NCBI RefSeq assembly: GCF_023094165.1
Contig: NZ_JALMDK010000004.1
Coordinates: 682,001-746,000, forward strand
Source of the DNA: Crossiella sp. S99.2
GTDB taxonomy: Bacteria; Actinomycetota; Actinomycetes; Mycobacteriales; Pseudonocardiaceae
Reading direction: 5' to 3'
DNA: 64,000 bases
Shown: one piece after another, positions 1-8,710 of the stretch
Layout of the letters: every line of letters starts with the position of its first letter
How positions within the stretch are numbered: the stretch's first letter is position 1
Made by a program: the position numbers and the translations under genes
The notes under the pieces: generated by a model
Databases searched by the model: none
What the model was told of the DNA's origin: nothing
What the model saw: the letters and a program-made list of their open reading frames with translations, nothing else

Positions 1-1184
1 CAGATCTGCGGCAGGTCGAAGCGCAGGAACACCTCGATCAGCACCGCCGCCGCCCCGGTGCCGGCCAGACTGCCCAGCATCGCACCGGCCAAGCCCAGCA
101 GCAGGCCCCAGACCAGCAGCAACAGCACCAGCTGACCGCCGCTGGCCCCGTTGGCGGCCAGCGCGCCCAGCTGACGGCGGCCCAGCCGGATGCCCACGGC
201 GAACATCGCGCCGCCCAGCAGGATCACCTGGACCACCGCGATCCCGGCCAGCAGCATGCCCAGCCGCTCCCCGGTGGACTGGCTGCGGTCGTGCCCACCG
301 GTCAGATCGTCGATGAGCAGGTCGTGGAAGCTGCGGTACGCGCCGGGCGGATCGCCGGGCAGCGGGACCTTCTCCGGCGGCGGGGGCGCCAGCACCGCGC
401 CACGGGAGTACACCGCGAGCCCGTGCTCGTTGGCCGCCAGCACCCCGGCCCAGTCGATGTCCTTGTCCACCAGCCACATCCGCCCGCCCAGCCGGGGCGC
501 CTCGGCGGGTGCGGCGCGCAGCAGCTGCTCGTAGAGCGCGCCGGGCTGGGCGAAGAGCACCAGCTCACCGTGGTCGCGGGTCGGCCTGGCCTCCCCGACC
601 ACCAGGAAGGACCGCCCGGCGGCCGGCACCGCCACGGTGGCGCCGAGGTCGATCCCGGCCCGGCGCAGGAACTCCGGCGAGGCCGCCACCTCGTCCGGCC
701 CCTTGGGCGCCCGGCCGCGCACCTGCTCGGTGATGCCGCGGGCCAGCGGGTGGACGTAGTCCAGCTCCTGGAACTGGGTGCTCAGCCGGGTCGCGCCGGT
801 GGTGGCGGTCAGCAGCGAGCGGGTCATGGTCAGCACCAGCGCGCCCGGCGGCAGCTCCGGCCGGGCCGCGTGCCGGTGTTCGGGGGTGCCCTCGGCCGGC
901 GGCGCGGCACGCACCTGGGTGCCGTCCAGGTTCTGCAGGATCGGCACATCGCCGAACCCGGCGTCGGTGACCCTGGCCGCGGCCTGGCCGAGGTGCTGTT
1001 CGATCGTGTGCTTGGGGCTGGCGCGCTGGACGTCCGAGAGCACATCGCTGAGCAGGGTCGCGGCCACCGGCACCGAGATCATCACGGCCAGCGCCAGGCT
1101 GGCGCCCTTGGTCGCGCTGATCCAGCGCAGCACCAAGCGGCACACCGCCCGCACCGCGGGCGGGGAGAACACGCCGCCCCGCAC
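1..1184 (-). CDS. FtsX-type ABC transporter permease, 3' end cut by window edge
   Basis: About 394 residues are visible before the window ends. The frame stays open from a GTG at 1184, with GAGGGGG ahead of it as ribosome site. A membrane segment lies near residues 22-40, followed by a long extracytoplasmic domain of about 240 residues, then two strongly hydrophobic segments near residues 300-320 and 340-365 separated by a short polar loop. This order is typical of MacB/FtsX-like permeases, which carry a large periplasmic-type domain between the first and second helix. The gene lies 66 bp downstream of a PadR regulator on the same strand, a common arrangement for PadR-controlled export systems. 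No ATPase is visible, so it may lie beyond the window. Substrate unknown. Confidence 0.75.
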   Translation of the reverse strand, partial: MRGGVFSPPAVRAVCRLVLRWISATKGASLALAVMISVPVAATLLSDVLSDVQRASPKHTIEQHLGQAAARVTDAGFGDVPILQNLDGTQVRAAPPAEGTPEHRHAARPELPPGALVLTMTRSLLTATTGATRLSTQFQELDYVHPLARGITEQVRGRAPKGPDEVAASPEFLRRAGIDLGATVAVPAAGRSFLVVGEARPTRDHGELVLFAQPGALYEQLLRAAPAEAPRLGGRMWLVDKDIDWAGVLAANEHGLAVYSRGAVLAPPPPEKVPLPGDPPGAYRSFHDLLIDDLTGGHDRSQSTGERLGMLLAGIAVVQVILLGGAMFAVGIRLGRRQLGALAANGASGGQLVLLLLVWGLLLGLAGAMLGSLAGTGAAAVLIEVFLRFDLPQI

Positions 1185-1250
1185 CAGACCGCCCCCTCAG
1201 CAAAGGGTTACCGAACCTCGGCAGCAGTCTTCCGGGCGGGAGCGCTCAGG

Positions 1251-1847
1251 TCATCCTCCTACCCGCCCGGGTTCTGCCTGCTCGGCGGGCGCGGGCACGG
1301 GGGCCGCCACCGAACCGGCGGTCTCCACGGCCTGCGCGCGCCGGGCCAGCCGCTGCTCGCACAGCTCCAGCCAGCGCACCTCGGCCTCGGCCTGGAACAC
1401 CAGCGAGTCCAGCACCAGCAGCCAGGCCAGGTCCTCATCCGCGGATGCCTGCGCCTTGAGCCGGGTGTAGTTCTGCAGCACCCGCAGGGTGTGCAGCCGC
1501 TGCACCCGGACGATGCCGCGGGCGTCCACCCCGGGCAGCGCCGCCGCCAGGGCGATCTTGATGGCCAGCTCGTCGCGCGCGGGCGCGCCGCGGTCGACCG
1601 GGCTCTGCAACCAGCGCTGCACCTCGCCCCGGCCACCGTGGGTCAGCCGGTAATAGATGTGTCCCTCGGCGTCCTGTCCGGCCGGTTCGACCAGATCATC
1701 GCGTTCGAGCCGCCCCAGGGTCGTGTAGACCTGCCCGATGTTGAGCGGCCAGGTGGATCCGGTACGCGTCTCGAACTCGGCGCGCAACTGGAAGCCGTAC
1801 TTGGGTCCCTGCTGTAACAGGGCCAACAGCGCCTGGCGGATTGACAT
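1251..1847 (-). CDS. PadR family transcriptional regulator
   Basis: 198 residues. The N-terminal 90 residues form the PadR winged helix: it opens MSIRQALLALLQQGPKYGFQ, followed by a recognition-helix region with VYTTLGRLERDDLV and a wing containing YYRLTHGG. The C-terminal half is a long helical segment typical of PadR dimerisation and effector domains, ending in an Ala/Pro-rich tail. It probably represses the following ABC permease gene (inference from position and strand). The ATG at 1847 is preferred because the PadR fold begins immediately after it. Confidence 0.9.
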   Translation of the reverse strand: MSIRQALLALLQQGPKYGFQLRAEFETRTGSTWPLNIGQVYTTLGRLERDDLVEPAGQDAEGHIYYRLTHGGRGEVQRWLQSPVDRGAPARDELAIKIALAAALPGVDARGIVRVQRLHTLRVLQNYTRLKAQASADEDLAWLLVLDSLVFQAEAEVRWLELCEQRLARRAQAVETAGSVAAPVPAPAEQAEPGRVGG

Positions 1848-1952
1848 GACCCCGTAGGTACCATCTCCGCCCGCGCTTGTCGCCCCTCTGCGGAAATCTG
1901 GTTTGGACCAGTTGACCCGGCAGGCACCGGCACACCCAGGTCGAATTGAAGA

Positions 1953-1981
1953 TTCAAAAGCGTCTACCTGGTCAATATATT
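1953..1981 (+). promoter_or_regulatory. Candidate promoter for the LuxR-type regulator
   Basis: TTCAAA (1953-1958) and TATATT (1976-1981) are separated by exactly 17 bp in an unusually A+T-rich patch. The -10 lies inside a perfect 10-bp palindrome CAATATATTG (1973-1982), which could be an operator. Transcription would start near 1988 and give a leader of about 50 nt before the ATG at 2037. Confidence 0.45.
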
Positions 1982-2036
1982 GCGTATGTTAACGTTCGGC
2001 GACCCCGGTGCCACCGCCTGAATTCCCGAGGTTTCC

Positions 2037-2690
2037 ATGGCCAGCCCAGCCGTTGTCCGGGTATTCGTCATCGATCCCCAACCGATTGTCGCCGCCGGTT
2101 TGCAAGCCGTGTTCACGCCGGTCGAGGACCTGGTGCTGCAAGGCGGCGCGACCTCATGGCGTACCGCGTATCCCCAGTTCAGCGAGTGTCCTCCGGATGT
2201 CGTACTTCTGGAGCTGGCGACCACCCTGGAAGACGGCCTCGGCCTGATCCGGCATCTTCGGGAATATCACCCGGAGACCGAGGTGCTGGTGTTCACCGAG
2301 GAAGGCCGCCGGGTGCTGGCCGCATTGCGCGCGGGCGCCCGCGGTTTTCTGCTGAAAACGGCGAGCCGGACCGACCTGGTGGCCGCGGTGCGCCGGGCGC
2401 GGGCCGGGGTGGCCACCGTGTCACCAGACCTGCTGTGCCAACTGGTGGCCGAGGTTCAGCAGGACGGCAGCAGGCCAAAACTGTCGGAGCGGGAGCTGGA
2501 GGTGCTGCGGCTGGTGGCCGCCGGGCGGCGCACCGCCGAGATCGCCAAGGGCCTGTTCGTCAGCGAGGCCACCGTGAAGACCCACCTGCAGCGCAGTTTC
2601 GCCAAGCTCAAGGTGAACGGCCGGGTGGAGGCGGTGCGGGTCGCGGTGGCCGCCGGGCTGCTGCCGGGGCACGTTGTGCAGGCCGACTGA
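2037..2690 (+). CDS. NarL/LuxR-type response regulator with atypical receiver
   Basis: 217 residues: receiver-like domain (about 5-120) followed by a LuxR helix-turn-helix (about 145-210; LSERELEVLRLVAAGRRTAE and VSEATVKTHL). In the receiver the normal phospho-acceptor position reads VVLLEL, so Glu stands where Asp is expected, and the N-terminal acidic pair is reduced to a single Asp in VIDPQ. The conserved Lys in FLLK remains. The protein may therefore act without phosphorylation, or Glu may mimic it (inference). GAGG lies 5 nt before the ATG. It precedes tdh-kbl by 95 bp on the same strand and could regulate or be co-transcribed with that pair. No sensor kinase is adjacent. Confidence 0.88.
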   Translation: MASPAVVRVFVIDPQPIVAAGLQAVFTPVEDLVLQGGATSWRTAYPQFSECPPDVVLLELATTLEDGLGLIRHLREYHPETEVLVFTEEGRRVLAALRAGARGFLLKTASRTDLVAAVRRARAGVATVSPDLLCQLVAEVQQDGSRPKLSERELEVLRLVAAGRRTAEIAKGLFVSEATVKTHLQRSFAKLKVNGRVEAVRVAVAAGLLPGHVVQAD

Positions 2691-2785
2691 ATCCGCAGTT
2701 CAGTAATCGTCGATGGACGCATGCGCACGCGCGCACGCAGACTTCCAGGCATCTCGCGCGTCCCTGAGTTCTCTGGAGTTGCCTG

Positions 2786-3817
2786 GTGAAAGCCCTGATC
2801 AAGGCCAAGGACGAGCCCGGCCTGTGGCTGGAGGACGTCCCGATGCCCGTCGTCGGCGCCGACGACGTGCTGGTGAAGGTGCTGCGCACCGGCATCTGCG
2901 GCACCGATCTGCACATCCAGGACTGGGACGACTGGGCGCGGCGCAACGTGCCGGTGCCGCTGATCACCGGGCACGAGTTCGTCGGCGAGGTGGTCGAGAT
3001 CGGCTCGGCCGTGCGCGAAGTCGCGGTGGGCGACCTGGTCAGCGGCGAGGGACACCTGGTCTGCGGCAAGTGCCGCAACTGCCTGGCCGGGCGGCGGCAC
3101 CTGTGCGCCCGCACCAAGGGCCTTGGCGTGCACCACAACGGGGCCTTCGCCGAGTACGTGGCGCTGCCCGCGACCAACGCCTGGGTGCACCGCAACCCGG
3201 TCGACCTGGACGTGGCCGCGATCTTCGACCCGTTCGGCAACGCCGTGCACACCGCGCTCAGTTTCCCGATCATGAACGAGGACGTGCTGATCACCGGCGC
3301 GGGCCCGATCGGCGTGATGGCCGCGGCGGTGGCCAAGCACGCGGGCGCCCGGCACGTGGTGATCACCGACGTCAGCCCGTACCGGCTGGAGCTGGCCGAG
3401 AAGGTCGGCGTGTCGCTGGCCCTGGACGTCAGCAAGCACACCATCGCCGACGCGCAGAAGCAGCTCGGGCTGCGCGAGGGCTTCGACATCGGGATGGAGA
3501 TGTCCGGGCAGCCGGCCGCGTTGCGCGAGATGATCGCGAACATGACCCACGGCGGCCGGATCGCCATGCTCGGCCTGCCCAGCAAGGAGATCCCGGTGGA
3601 CTTCTCCACCGTGGTGCTCAACATGCTCACCATCAAGGGCATCTACGGCCGGGAGATGTTCGAGACCTGGTACTCGATGTCGGTGCTGCTCGAAGGCGGC
3701 CTCGACCTCAGCCCGGTGATCACCCACCGGTTCGGCCACGAGGACTTCGAGGAGGCCTTCGGCACCGCCCGCGAGGGGCGTTGCGGCAAGGTCATCCTCG
3801 ACTGGACCACGAACTGA
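2786..3817 (+). CDS. tdh: L-threonine 3-dehydrogenase
   Basis: 343 residues, close to the usual 341 of the family. A zinc-dependent medium-chain dehydrogenase oxidising L-threonine to 2-amino-3-ketobutyrate with NAD+. Visible features: catalytic zinc Cys in GICGTDLHI, GHE motif in ITGHEFVGE, a structural zinc cluster CGKCRNCLAGRRHLC with four Cys, and a Rossmann glycine motif GAGPIGVMAA. The GTG start follows a weak TGGAG site. kbl follows after 31 bp, giving the standard threonine-to-glycine pathway. Confidence 0.95.
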   Translation: MKALIKAKDEPGLWLEDVPMPVVGADDVLVKVLRTGICGTDLHIQDWDDWARRNVPVPLITGHEFVGEVVEIGSAVREVAVGDLVSGEGHLVCGKCRNCLAGRRHLCARTKGLGVHHNGAFAEYVALPATNAWVHRNPVDLDVAAIFDPFGNAVHTALSFPIMNEDVLITGAGPIGVMAAAVAKHAGARHVVITDVSPYRLELAEKVGVSLALDVSKHTIADAQKQLGLREGFDIGMEMSGQPAALREMIANMTHGGRIAMLGLPSKEIPVDFSTVVLNMLTIKGIYGREMFETWYSMSVLLEGGLDLSPVITHRFGHEDFEEAFGTAREGRCGKVILDWTTN

Positions 3818-3848
3818 GTCTCGCCCCACTCGCTCTGAAAGGGACCTG

Positions 3849-5033
<1,185 letters not shown>

Positions 5034-5045
5034 TCCCCCCGGCGT

Positions 5046-5132
5046 GTTGGCCGTTCTCGTACGCCCAGTTGGCCAAACTCGTACGCCGAGTTGGGCCAAC
5101 TGGGGCGGCGAGTTGGGCCAAGTGGGACGGTT
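5046..5132. repeat. 22-bp-phased intergenic repeat array A (4 units)
   Basis: Four head-to-tail units start at 5046, 5068, 5090 and 5112, each exactly 22 bp, beginning GTTGGCC or GTTGGGCC and often containing TCGTACG. Units 2 and 3 form an inverted pair: a 14-base arm from 5068 pairs with one ending near 5102 with a single mismatch around a TACGC loop. The array fills the space between the convergent kbl and XRE stop codons, so it may serve as a bidirectional terminator. Confidence 0.85.
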
Positions 5133-5690
5133 TCAGACGCGGCGGGCGAGGGCGACCAGGTAGCGGCAGGGTGTGCCGGTGGGGTTGACGTAGGCGCAGG
5201 GCTGGGGTGGGCCGAGCTGGAGGCAGTCGCCGGTGGCCAGTTCGTGCAGGACCTCGCCCTCGCGGAAGTCCAGGCGGCCGTCCAGGACCCAGATCTGGTG
5301 GTGCACCAGGGTGTAGGTGTCGGCTGGATACTCGACGACGGCGTTGCCGGGGAGTTCGACCTCGACGAGTTCGAGGGGTCCGCCCGCGGAGGGGGAGACC
5401 GCGCGGCGGCGGTAGCCGGTTTCCGGGTCTGTCCACTGTGGCTGGTCGGCGGCGCGGACGAGGCGGCGTTCGCCTTCGGCGCGGGCGATGAGTTCGGACA
5501 ACGTCATGCCCAGCGCGGCGGCCAGCCTGCCCAGTAGGACCGCGGTGGGTTGCGCCTCACCGCGTTCGATCTTGCTGATCATCGCCCGGGACACCCCCGA
5601 CCGCTGCGCGAGGGCGTTGATCGTGATGTCCCTGGCGACCCGGGCGTCTTGCACGGTGGTGGCGAGCGACACGGAGAGCGGATCCGACAT
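5133..5690 (-). CDS. XRE family regulator with C-terminal cupin domain
   Basis: 185 residues from the ATG at 5690. N-terminal helix-turn-helix (about 15-70; ALAQRSGVSRAMISKIERGE) and a C-terminal cupin-type ligand domain (about 95-185, with HHQIWVLDGRLDF and the GDCLQLGP turn). This layout is typical of small-molecule-sensing repressors of the PuuR/SutR type. A GTG at 5699 is an alternative start. It is divergent from a GNAT gene with only 39 bp between the two ATGs, so it probably controls that gene and itself. No Shine-Dalgarno sequence fits, consistent with a leaderless message. Confidence 0.9.
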   Translation of the reverse strand: MSDPLSVSLATTVQDARVARDITINALAQRSGVSRAMISKIERGEAQPTAVLLGRLAAALGMTLSELIARAEGERRLVRAADQPQWTDPETGYRRRAVSPSAGGPLELVEVELPGNAVVEYPADTYTLVHHQIWVLDGRLDFREGEVLHELATGDCLQLGPPQPCAYVNPTGTPCRYLVALARRV

Positions 5691-5692
5691 GC

Positions 5693-5725
5693 TGTCCACT
5701 ATAGCGACACTTCTGTCTACTATAG
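5693..5725. promoter_or_regulatory. Divergent promoter/operator with two direct repeats
   Basis: Two 12-bp direct repeats, TGTCCACTATAG (5693-5704) and TGTCTACTATAG (5714-5725), lie 21 bp apart, two helical turns. Each holds a -10-like element. Rightward, TACTAT (5718-5723) ends 6 nt before the GNAT ATG at 5730. Leftward, TATAGT (5703-5698) ends 7 nt before the XRE ATG at 5690. Both spacings place the transcription start on the start codon, so both genes look leaderless and share one operator pair. Confidence 0.6.
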
Positions 5726-5729
5726 TTTC

Positions 5730-6251
5730 ATGGACGGAGTGCGCGACGCAGCAGCAGAGGACGCGGAGGCGTGTGCGGCGATCTACGCCCCGTACGTCAC
5801 CGGCACCACGATCACCTTCGAGACCGAGGCGCCAGGCGTGCCGGAGATGGCCGCACGGATCGCCGAGGCGCAGCGCGAGCACGCGTGGGTGGTACTGGAG
5901 GAGGACGGCCGGGTGGTGGGTTACGCCTATGGCGGGCCGTTCAAGACGCGGGCGGCTTATCGGTGGTCCTGCGAGGTCAGCGTTTATCTGGAGTTGGGGC
6001 GGCGTCGGGCCGGGGGTGGGCGGGCGTTGTATGGGGCGTTGTTCGAGCGGCTGGCGGCGCGGGGATATCGGACGGTGGCAGCGGGGATGACGTTGCCGAA
6101 TGCGGCGAGCGAGGGGTTGCACCGGGCGCTGGGGTTTGAGGAGGTGGGGACTTATCGGCGGATCGGGTGGAAGGACGGGGCCTGGCATGACGTCCGATGG
6201 GCGCAGCTGATGCTCTCGGATGAGGCTGGGGCACCGGCGGAGCCTCGCTGA
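5730..6251 (+). CDS. GNAT N-acetyltransferase, phosphinothricin acetyltransferase-like
   Basis: 173 residues. Matches the PAT/YncA-type subfamily: AAIYAPYVTGTTITFETEAP near the start, then WVVLEEDGRVVGYAY, the acetyl-CoA loop RRRAGGGRALY, and LGFEEVGTYRRIGWKDG near the end. Members acetylate small amines such as phosphinothricin, methionine sulfoximine or amino acid analogues. The exact substrate here is not readable. The ATG at 5730 is chosen because the family N-terminus starts there and a leaderless promoter fits. The 3' half becomes strikingly G-rich with GGG and TTG codons, unlike neighbouring genes. Confidence 0.88.
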   Translation: MDGVRDAAAEDAEACAAIYAPYVTGTTITFETEAPGVPEMAARIAEAQREHAWVVLEEDGRVVGYAYGGPFKTRAAYRWSCEVSVYLELGRRRAGGGRALYGALFERLAARGYRTVAAGMTLPNAASEGLHRALGFEEVGTYRRIGWKDGAWHDVRWAQLMLSDEAGAPAEPR

Positions 6252-6273
6252 CGGGGATCACCCCTGCCGGCGT

Positions 6274-6433
6274 GTTGGGCCAACCGGTACGCCGGTTTTG
6301 CCCAAGCGGGCGTACCAGTTGGCCCAAGTGGTACGGAAGTGCGGATCGCACCGCTGATTCGCCACCAGAGTTGTACGACAACGGCCAACACCCTGTCCCA
6401 CAACGGCCAACACCCCGTACGACAACGGCCAAC
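6274..6433. repeat. 22-bp-phased repeat array B (3 forward + 3 reverse units)
   Basis: Three forward units start at 6274, 6296 and 6318. Three reverse-complement units occupy 6368-6389, 6390-6411 and 6412-6433. Phasing is exactly 22 bp on both arms, with a 28-bp non-repeat centre. The reverse units read GTTGGCCGTTGT on the minus strand. The array separates convergent genes (GNAT stop 6251, kinase-like stop 6455) and could fold into several hairpins. Confidence 0.85.
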
Positions 6434-6454
6434 ACGCGGGGTGGGTGGGGTGGG

Positions 6455-7090
6455 TTAGGGATCTACTAGGGCGGGGTGGGCTGGGTTGTCTTGGCGGATG
6501 ACTATGTCTGCCAGGGATTCTGGGTTTACCTCCTCGGTGTAGCGCTTGAAGGCTGGGAGGGTCCAGTGGGCGGACTCGGGGGTGCGGCGGGCCAGGGCGG
6601 GGTCGGAGAGTCTCAGGTGGACGGTCAGGTCCAGGGGGAGGCCCTGGCCCAGCAGGAGGGGGCCGTCCAGGAGGAGGACTCCGCCTGGGGGCAGAGGGAC
6701 GCGAACGGCTCGGGTGGAGCGGTCGGTGTGGGGGTTGCGCAGGGTGGGGAGGACTTGGCCGGAGCCGTTGGGGGACAGGGGGTCCAGGACTTCTCGGCGG
6801 AGGGCGTTGGTGTCCAGCCAGTTGAGGTAGAAGGAGTCTGGGTCCTGGTGGCCTTGTTCCAGGCGGAGGGAGGCCGGGCGGAGGAAGTCGGCGGCGCTCA
6901 CTCGCTGGACTGGACGGCCGTGCACTCGCAGGGGTTCGACCAGGGCGTCGGCCAGGTGTTCGGGGTGGGCGGCGGCGGCGCCGTCGATGGCGACTCGCGC
7001 CCACTGGTGCGGTGGGAGGGTGGCGATGCGTTCCGCCAGCTCGGTCACCAGGGCGTCGAAGGACACCGGTCGTACGCGCACCTGGTCCAT
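6455..7090 (-). CDS. Uridine kinase-like protein lacking a canonical P-loop
   Basis: 211 residues from the ATG at 7090 (an in-frame start at 7282 would add 64 unsupported residues). The body follows uridine/nucleoside kinase-like NTPases: RVAIDGAAA at the P-loop position, YLNWLDTNALRREVLDPL, and VLLLDGPLLL for the Walker B/lid region. The expected GxxxxGK(S/T) is absent, the site reading DGAAAAHPEH. It may be a non-catalytic member or use another nucleotide mode. The coding strand is unusually G-rich. It lies convergent to the GNAT gene across repeat array B. Confidence 0.7.
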   Translation of the reverse strand: MDQVRVRPVSFDALVTELAERIATLPPHQWARVAIDGAAAAHPEHLADALVEPLRVHGRPVQRVSAADFLRPASLRLEQGHQDPDSFYLNWLDTNALRREVLDPLSPNGSGQVLPTLRNPHTDRSTRAVRVPLPPGGVLLLDGPLLLGQGLPLDLTVHLRLSDPALARRTPESAHWTLPAFKRYTEEVNPESLADIVIRQDNPAHPALVDP

Positions 7091-7585
7091 CCTGCCAACC
7101 CGGAGCGGGGGGTGACCTACTGCACTTCCGGGTTCCGGAACAACGGGAGGTAGTAGACCGTTGAACATTTCGACTGACGCGTGTGTGATCCGGCGACGAC
7201 CTACCCGAGAGTCGCTGTCCAGGCCGGATGGCACGCGGTGAACCCCCCAGACCACCGCCTCCCCCATCCGGGCCCAGATCACCGCGTCAGTCCACTGCCG
7301 TCGGTCGGTAACACCCCCCTCGCCGGCCGACGGCCCTCTTCGTCAAGTTTTGGGGAACAAACGGCAAGTGCGATAAGTTGTAGGTAGCGGTCGGCGTGTT
7401 ACGTGTCCCCCGGGCTCACTTTCCGCCTTCATGGAATACCGTTCGGCTGGAGCCATGTCGTGCCTTTCGCCGAGAGGCGACCTAGCGCGTCGACCGCCCC
7501 TACTTCCCCGGCCCGGCCGGGATGCTCCCCGCAGCCACCCGGATGCGCGCAGCCTTGCGCGCCCCGGCTGCGGCAGGGTGAATCC
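7091..7585. other. Divergent intergenic region, 495 bp
   Basis: Lies between the kinase-like gene (leftward) and the YbdK-type ligase (rightward). It contains an imperfect dyad around 7113-7154 with outer arms CTACT and AGTAG, and an A+T-richer stretch near 7345-7385 that could carry a promoter for the rightward gene. I recognise no clear -35/-10 pair, riboswitch or RNA gene. In-frame upstream extensions of both flanking genes look non-coding. Confidence 0.5.
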
Positions 7586-8701
7586 ATGAGCGAGTGGACC
7601 TTCGGGGTCGAGGAAGAGTTCATCCTCGTCGACGCGGACACCGGCAGGCTGGCGGCCCAGGCCGCCGCGGTCCGGCATGGCGCCGACGCCAGCGGCTCGG
7701 ACGATGAACTCCAGCTGGAGCTGACCCGGTACCAGGTGGAGATCGCCTCGCCGGTCTGCACCACCGCGGACCAGCTCAGCGAGAACCTCACCCGGCTACG
7801 CGGGCGGCTGGCCGCCAGCGCCAGGGAGCGGAACCTGCACCTGCTGGCCACCGGCACCGCGGTGCTCGCCGAGCCCTGGCCGCCACCACTGGCAGGCCAG
7901 GACCGCTACCAGGTCATCGCCGAGCGCTTCGGCGGGCTGATCGACACCCTCTGCGGCTGCCACGTGCACGTGGCCATCCCGGACGCCGAGTTCGGCATCA
8001 AGCTCAGCAACCACCTCCGGCCCTGGCTGCCGCTGCTGCTGGCGCTGAGCGCGAACTCCCCGTTCTCCCGCGGCCAGGACAGCGGGCACGCCAGCTGGCG
8101 GCACGTCACCTGGGCCCGCTGGCCCTCGGCCGGGCCGCCGCCCTTCTTCGAGTCCGCCGCGCACTACGAGGCCAGCGTGAGCGCGCTGCTGCACGTGGGC
8201 GCGGCGCTGGACCGCAAGATGATCTATTGGGACATCCGGCTCTCCGAGGCCCAGCCGACCCTGGAGTTCCGGGTCTGCGACGTGGCCGCCACCGTCGAGG
8301 AGGCCGTGCTGCTCGGCGTGCTGGTCCGGGCGCTGGCCCAGGCCGCCAGCCACGACCTGGACACCGGGGTGCCTGCCAAGCCGGTTCCGCACGAGGTGCT
8401 GCGGGCCGCGCTGTGGCGGGCCGCCAGGGACGGCCTGGGCGGCTACTGCCCTGATCCGGAGTCCGGGGCGCTGCTGCCGGTCAGCGTCGTGCTGCGGCGC
8501 GCTCGGCAGCGGCTACGGCCGTTCCTGCTCGACAACGGGGAGCTGGAACTGGTCGAGGAACTGACCGAGCACCTGTGCACCGTGGGCGGTGGCGCGCACC
8601 GGCAACGGCAGGCGATGGCCCGCCGCGGCGAGCCGATGGACGTGGTCGACCTGCTCGCCCGGCAGACCACGGTTTCGTCATTACTGGACTCGCCCAGCTA
8701 G
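7586..8701 (+). CDS. ybdK: YbdK/EgtA-type carboxylate-amine ligase (GCS2 family)
   Basis: 371 residues, typical for the family. It opens WTFGVEEEFILVDADTGRL, the GCS2 signature, followed by QVEIASPVCTTADQL, the CGCHVHVAIPD metal/substrate region, SANSPFSRGQDSG and a C-terminal DLLARQT block. Members are ATP-dependent ligases with weak glutamate-cysteine ligase activity. Some actinobacterial relatives make gamma-glutamylcysteine for ergothioneine, though no egt genes are adjacent here. The ATG at 7586 follows AGGG. An in-frame start at 7403 is rejected because the added residues look random. Confidence 0.9.
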   Translation: MSEWTFGVEEEFILVDADTGRLAAQAAAVRHGADASGSDDELQLELTRYQVEIASPVCTTADQLSENLTRLRGRLAASARERNLHLLATGTAVLAEPWPPPLAGQDRYQVIAERFGGLIDTLCGCHVHVAIPDAEFGIKLSNHLRPWLPLLLALSANSPFSRGQDSGHASWRHVTWARWPSAGPPPFFESAAHYEASVSALLHVGAALDRKMIYWDIRLSEAQPTLEFRVCDVAATVEEAVLLGVLVRALAQAASHDLDTGVPAKPVPHEVLRAALWRAARDGLGGYCPDPESGALLPVSVVLRRARQRLRPFLLDNGELELVEELTEHLCTVGGGAHRQRQAMARRGEPMDVVDLLARQTTVSSLLDSPS

Positions 8702-8710
8702 CGTAGGAGG

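Noticed and set aside
291..1817. A 508-residue plus-strand frame over the permease and PadR genes
   Set aside because: The opposite strand encodes recognisable FtsX-type and PadR proteins; this frame is low-complexity Arg/Gly/His-rich shadow sequence.
5046..6433. CRISPR array
   Set aside because: The 22-bp units are head to tail without unique spacers, vary in sequence, switch orientation, and no cas genes are present.
7403..7585. N-terminal extension of the YbdK-type protein from an upstream GTG
   Set aside because: The extra 61 residues look unlike protein, and the family begins at the ATG 7586, which has its own ribosome site.
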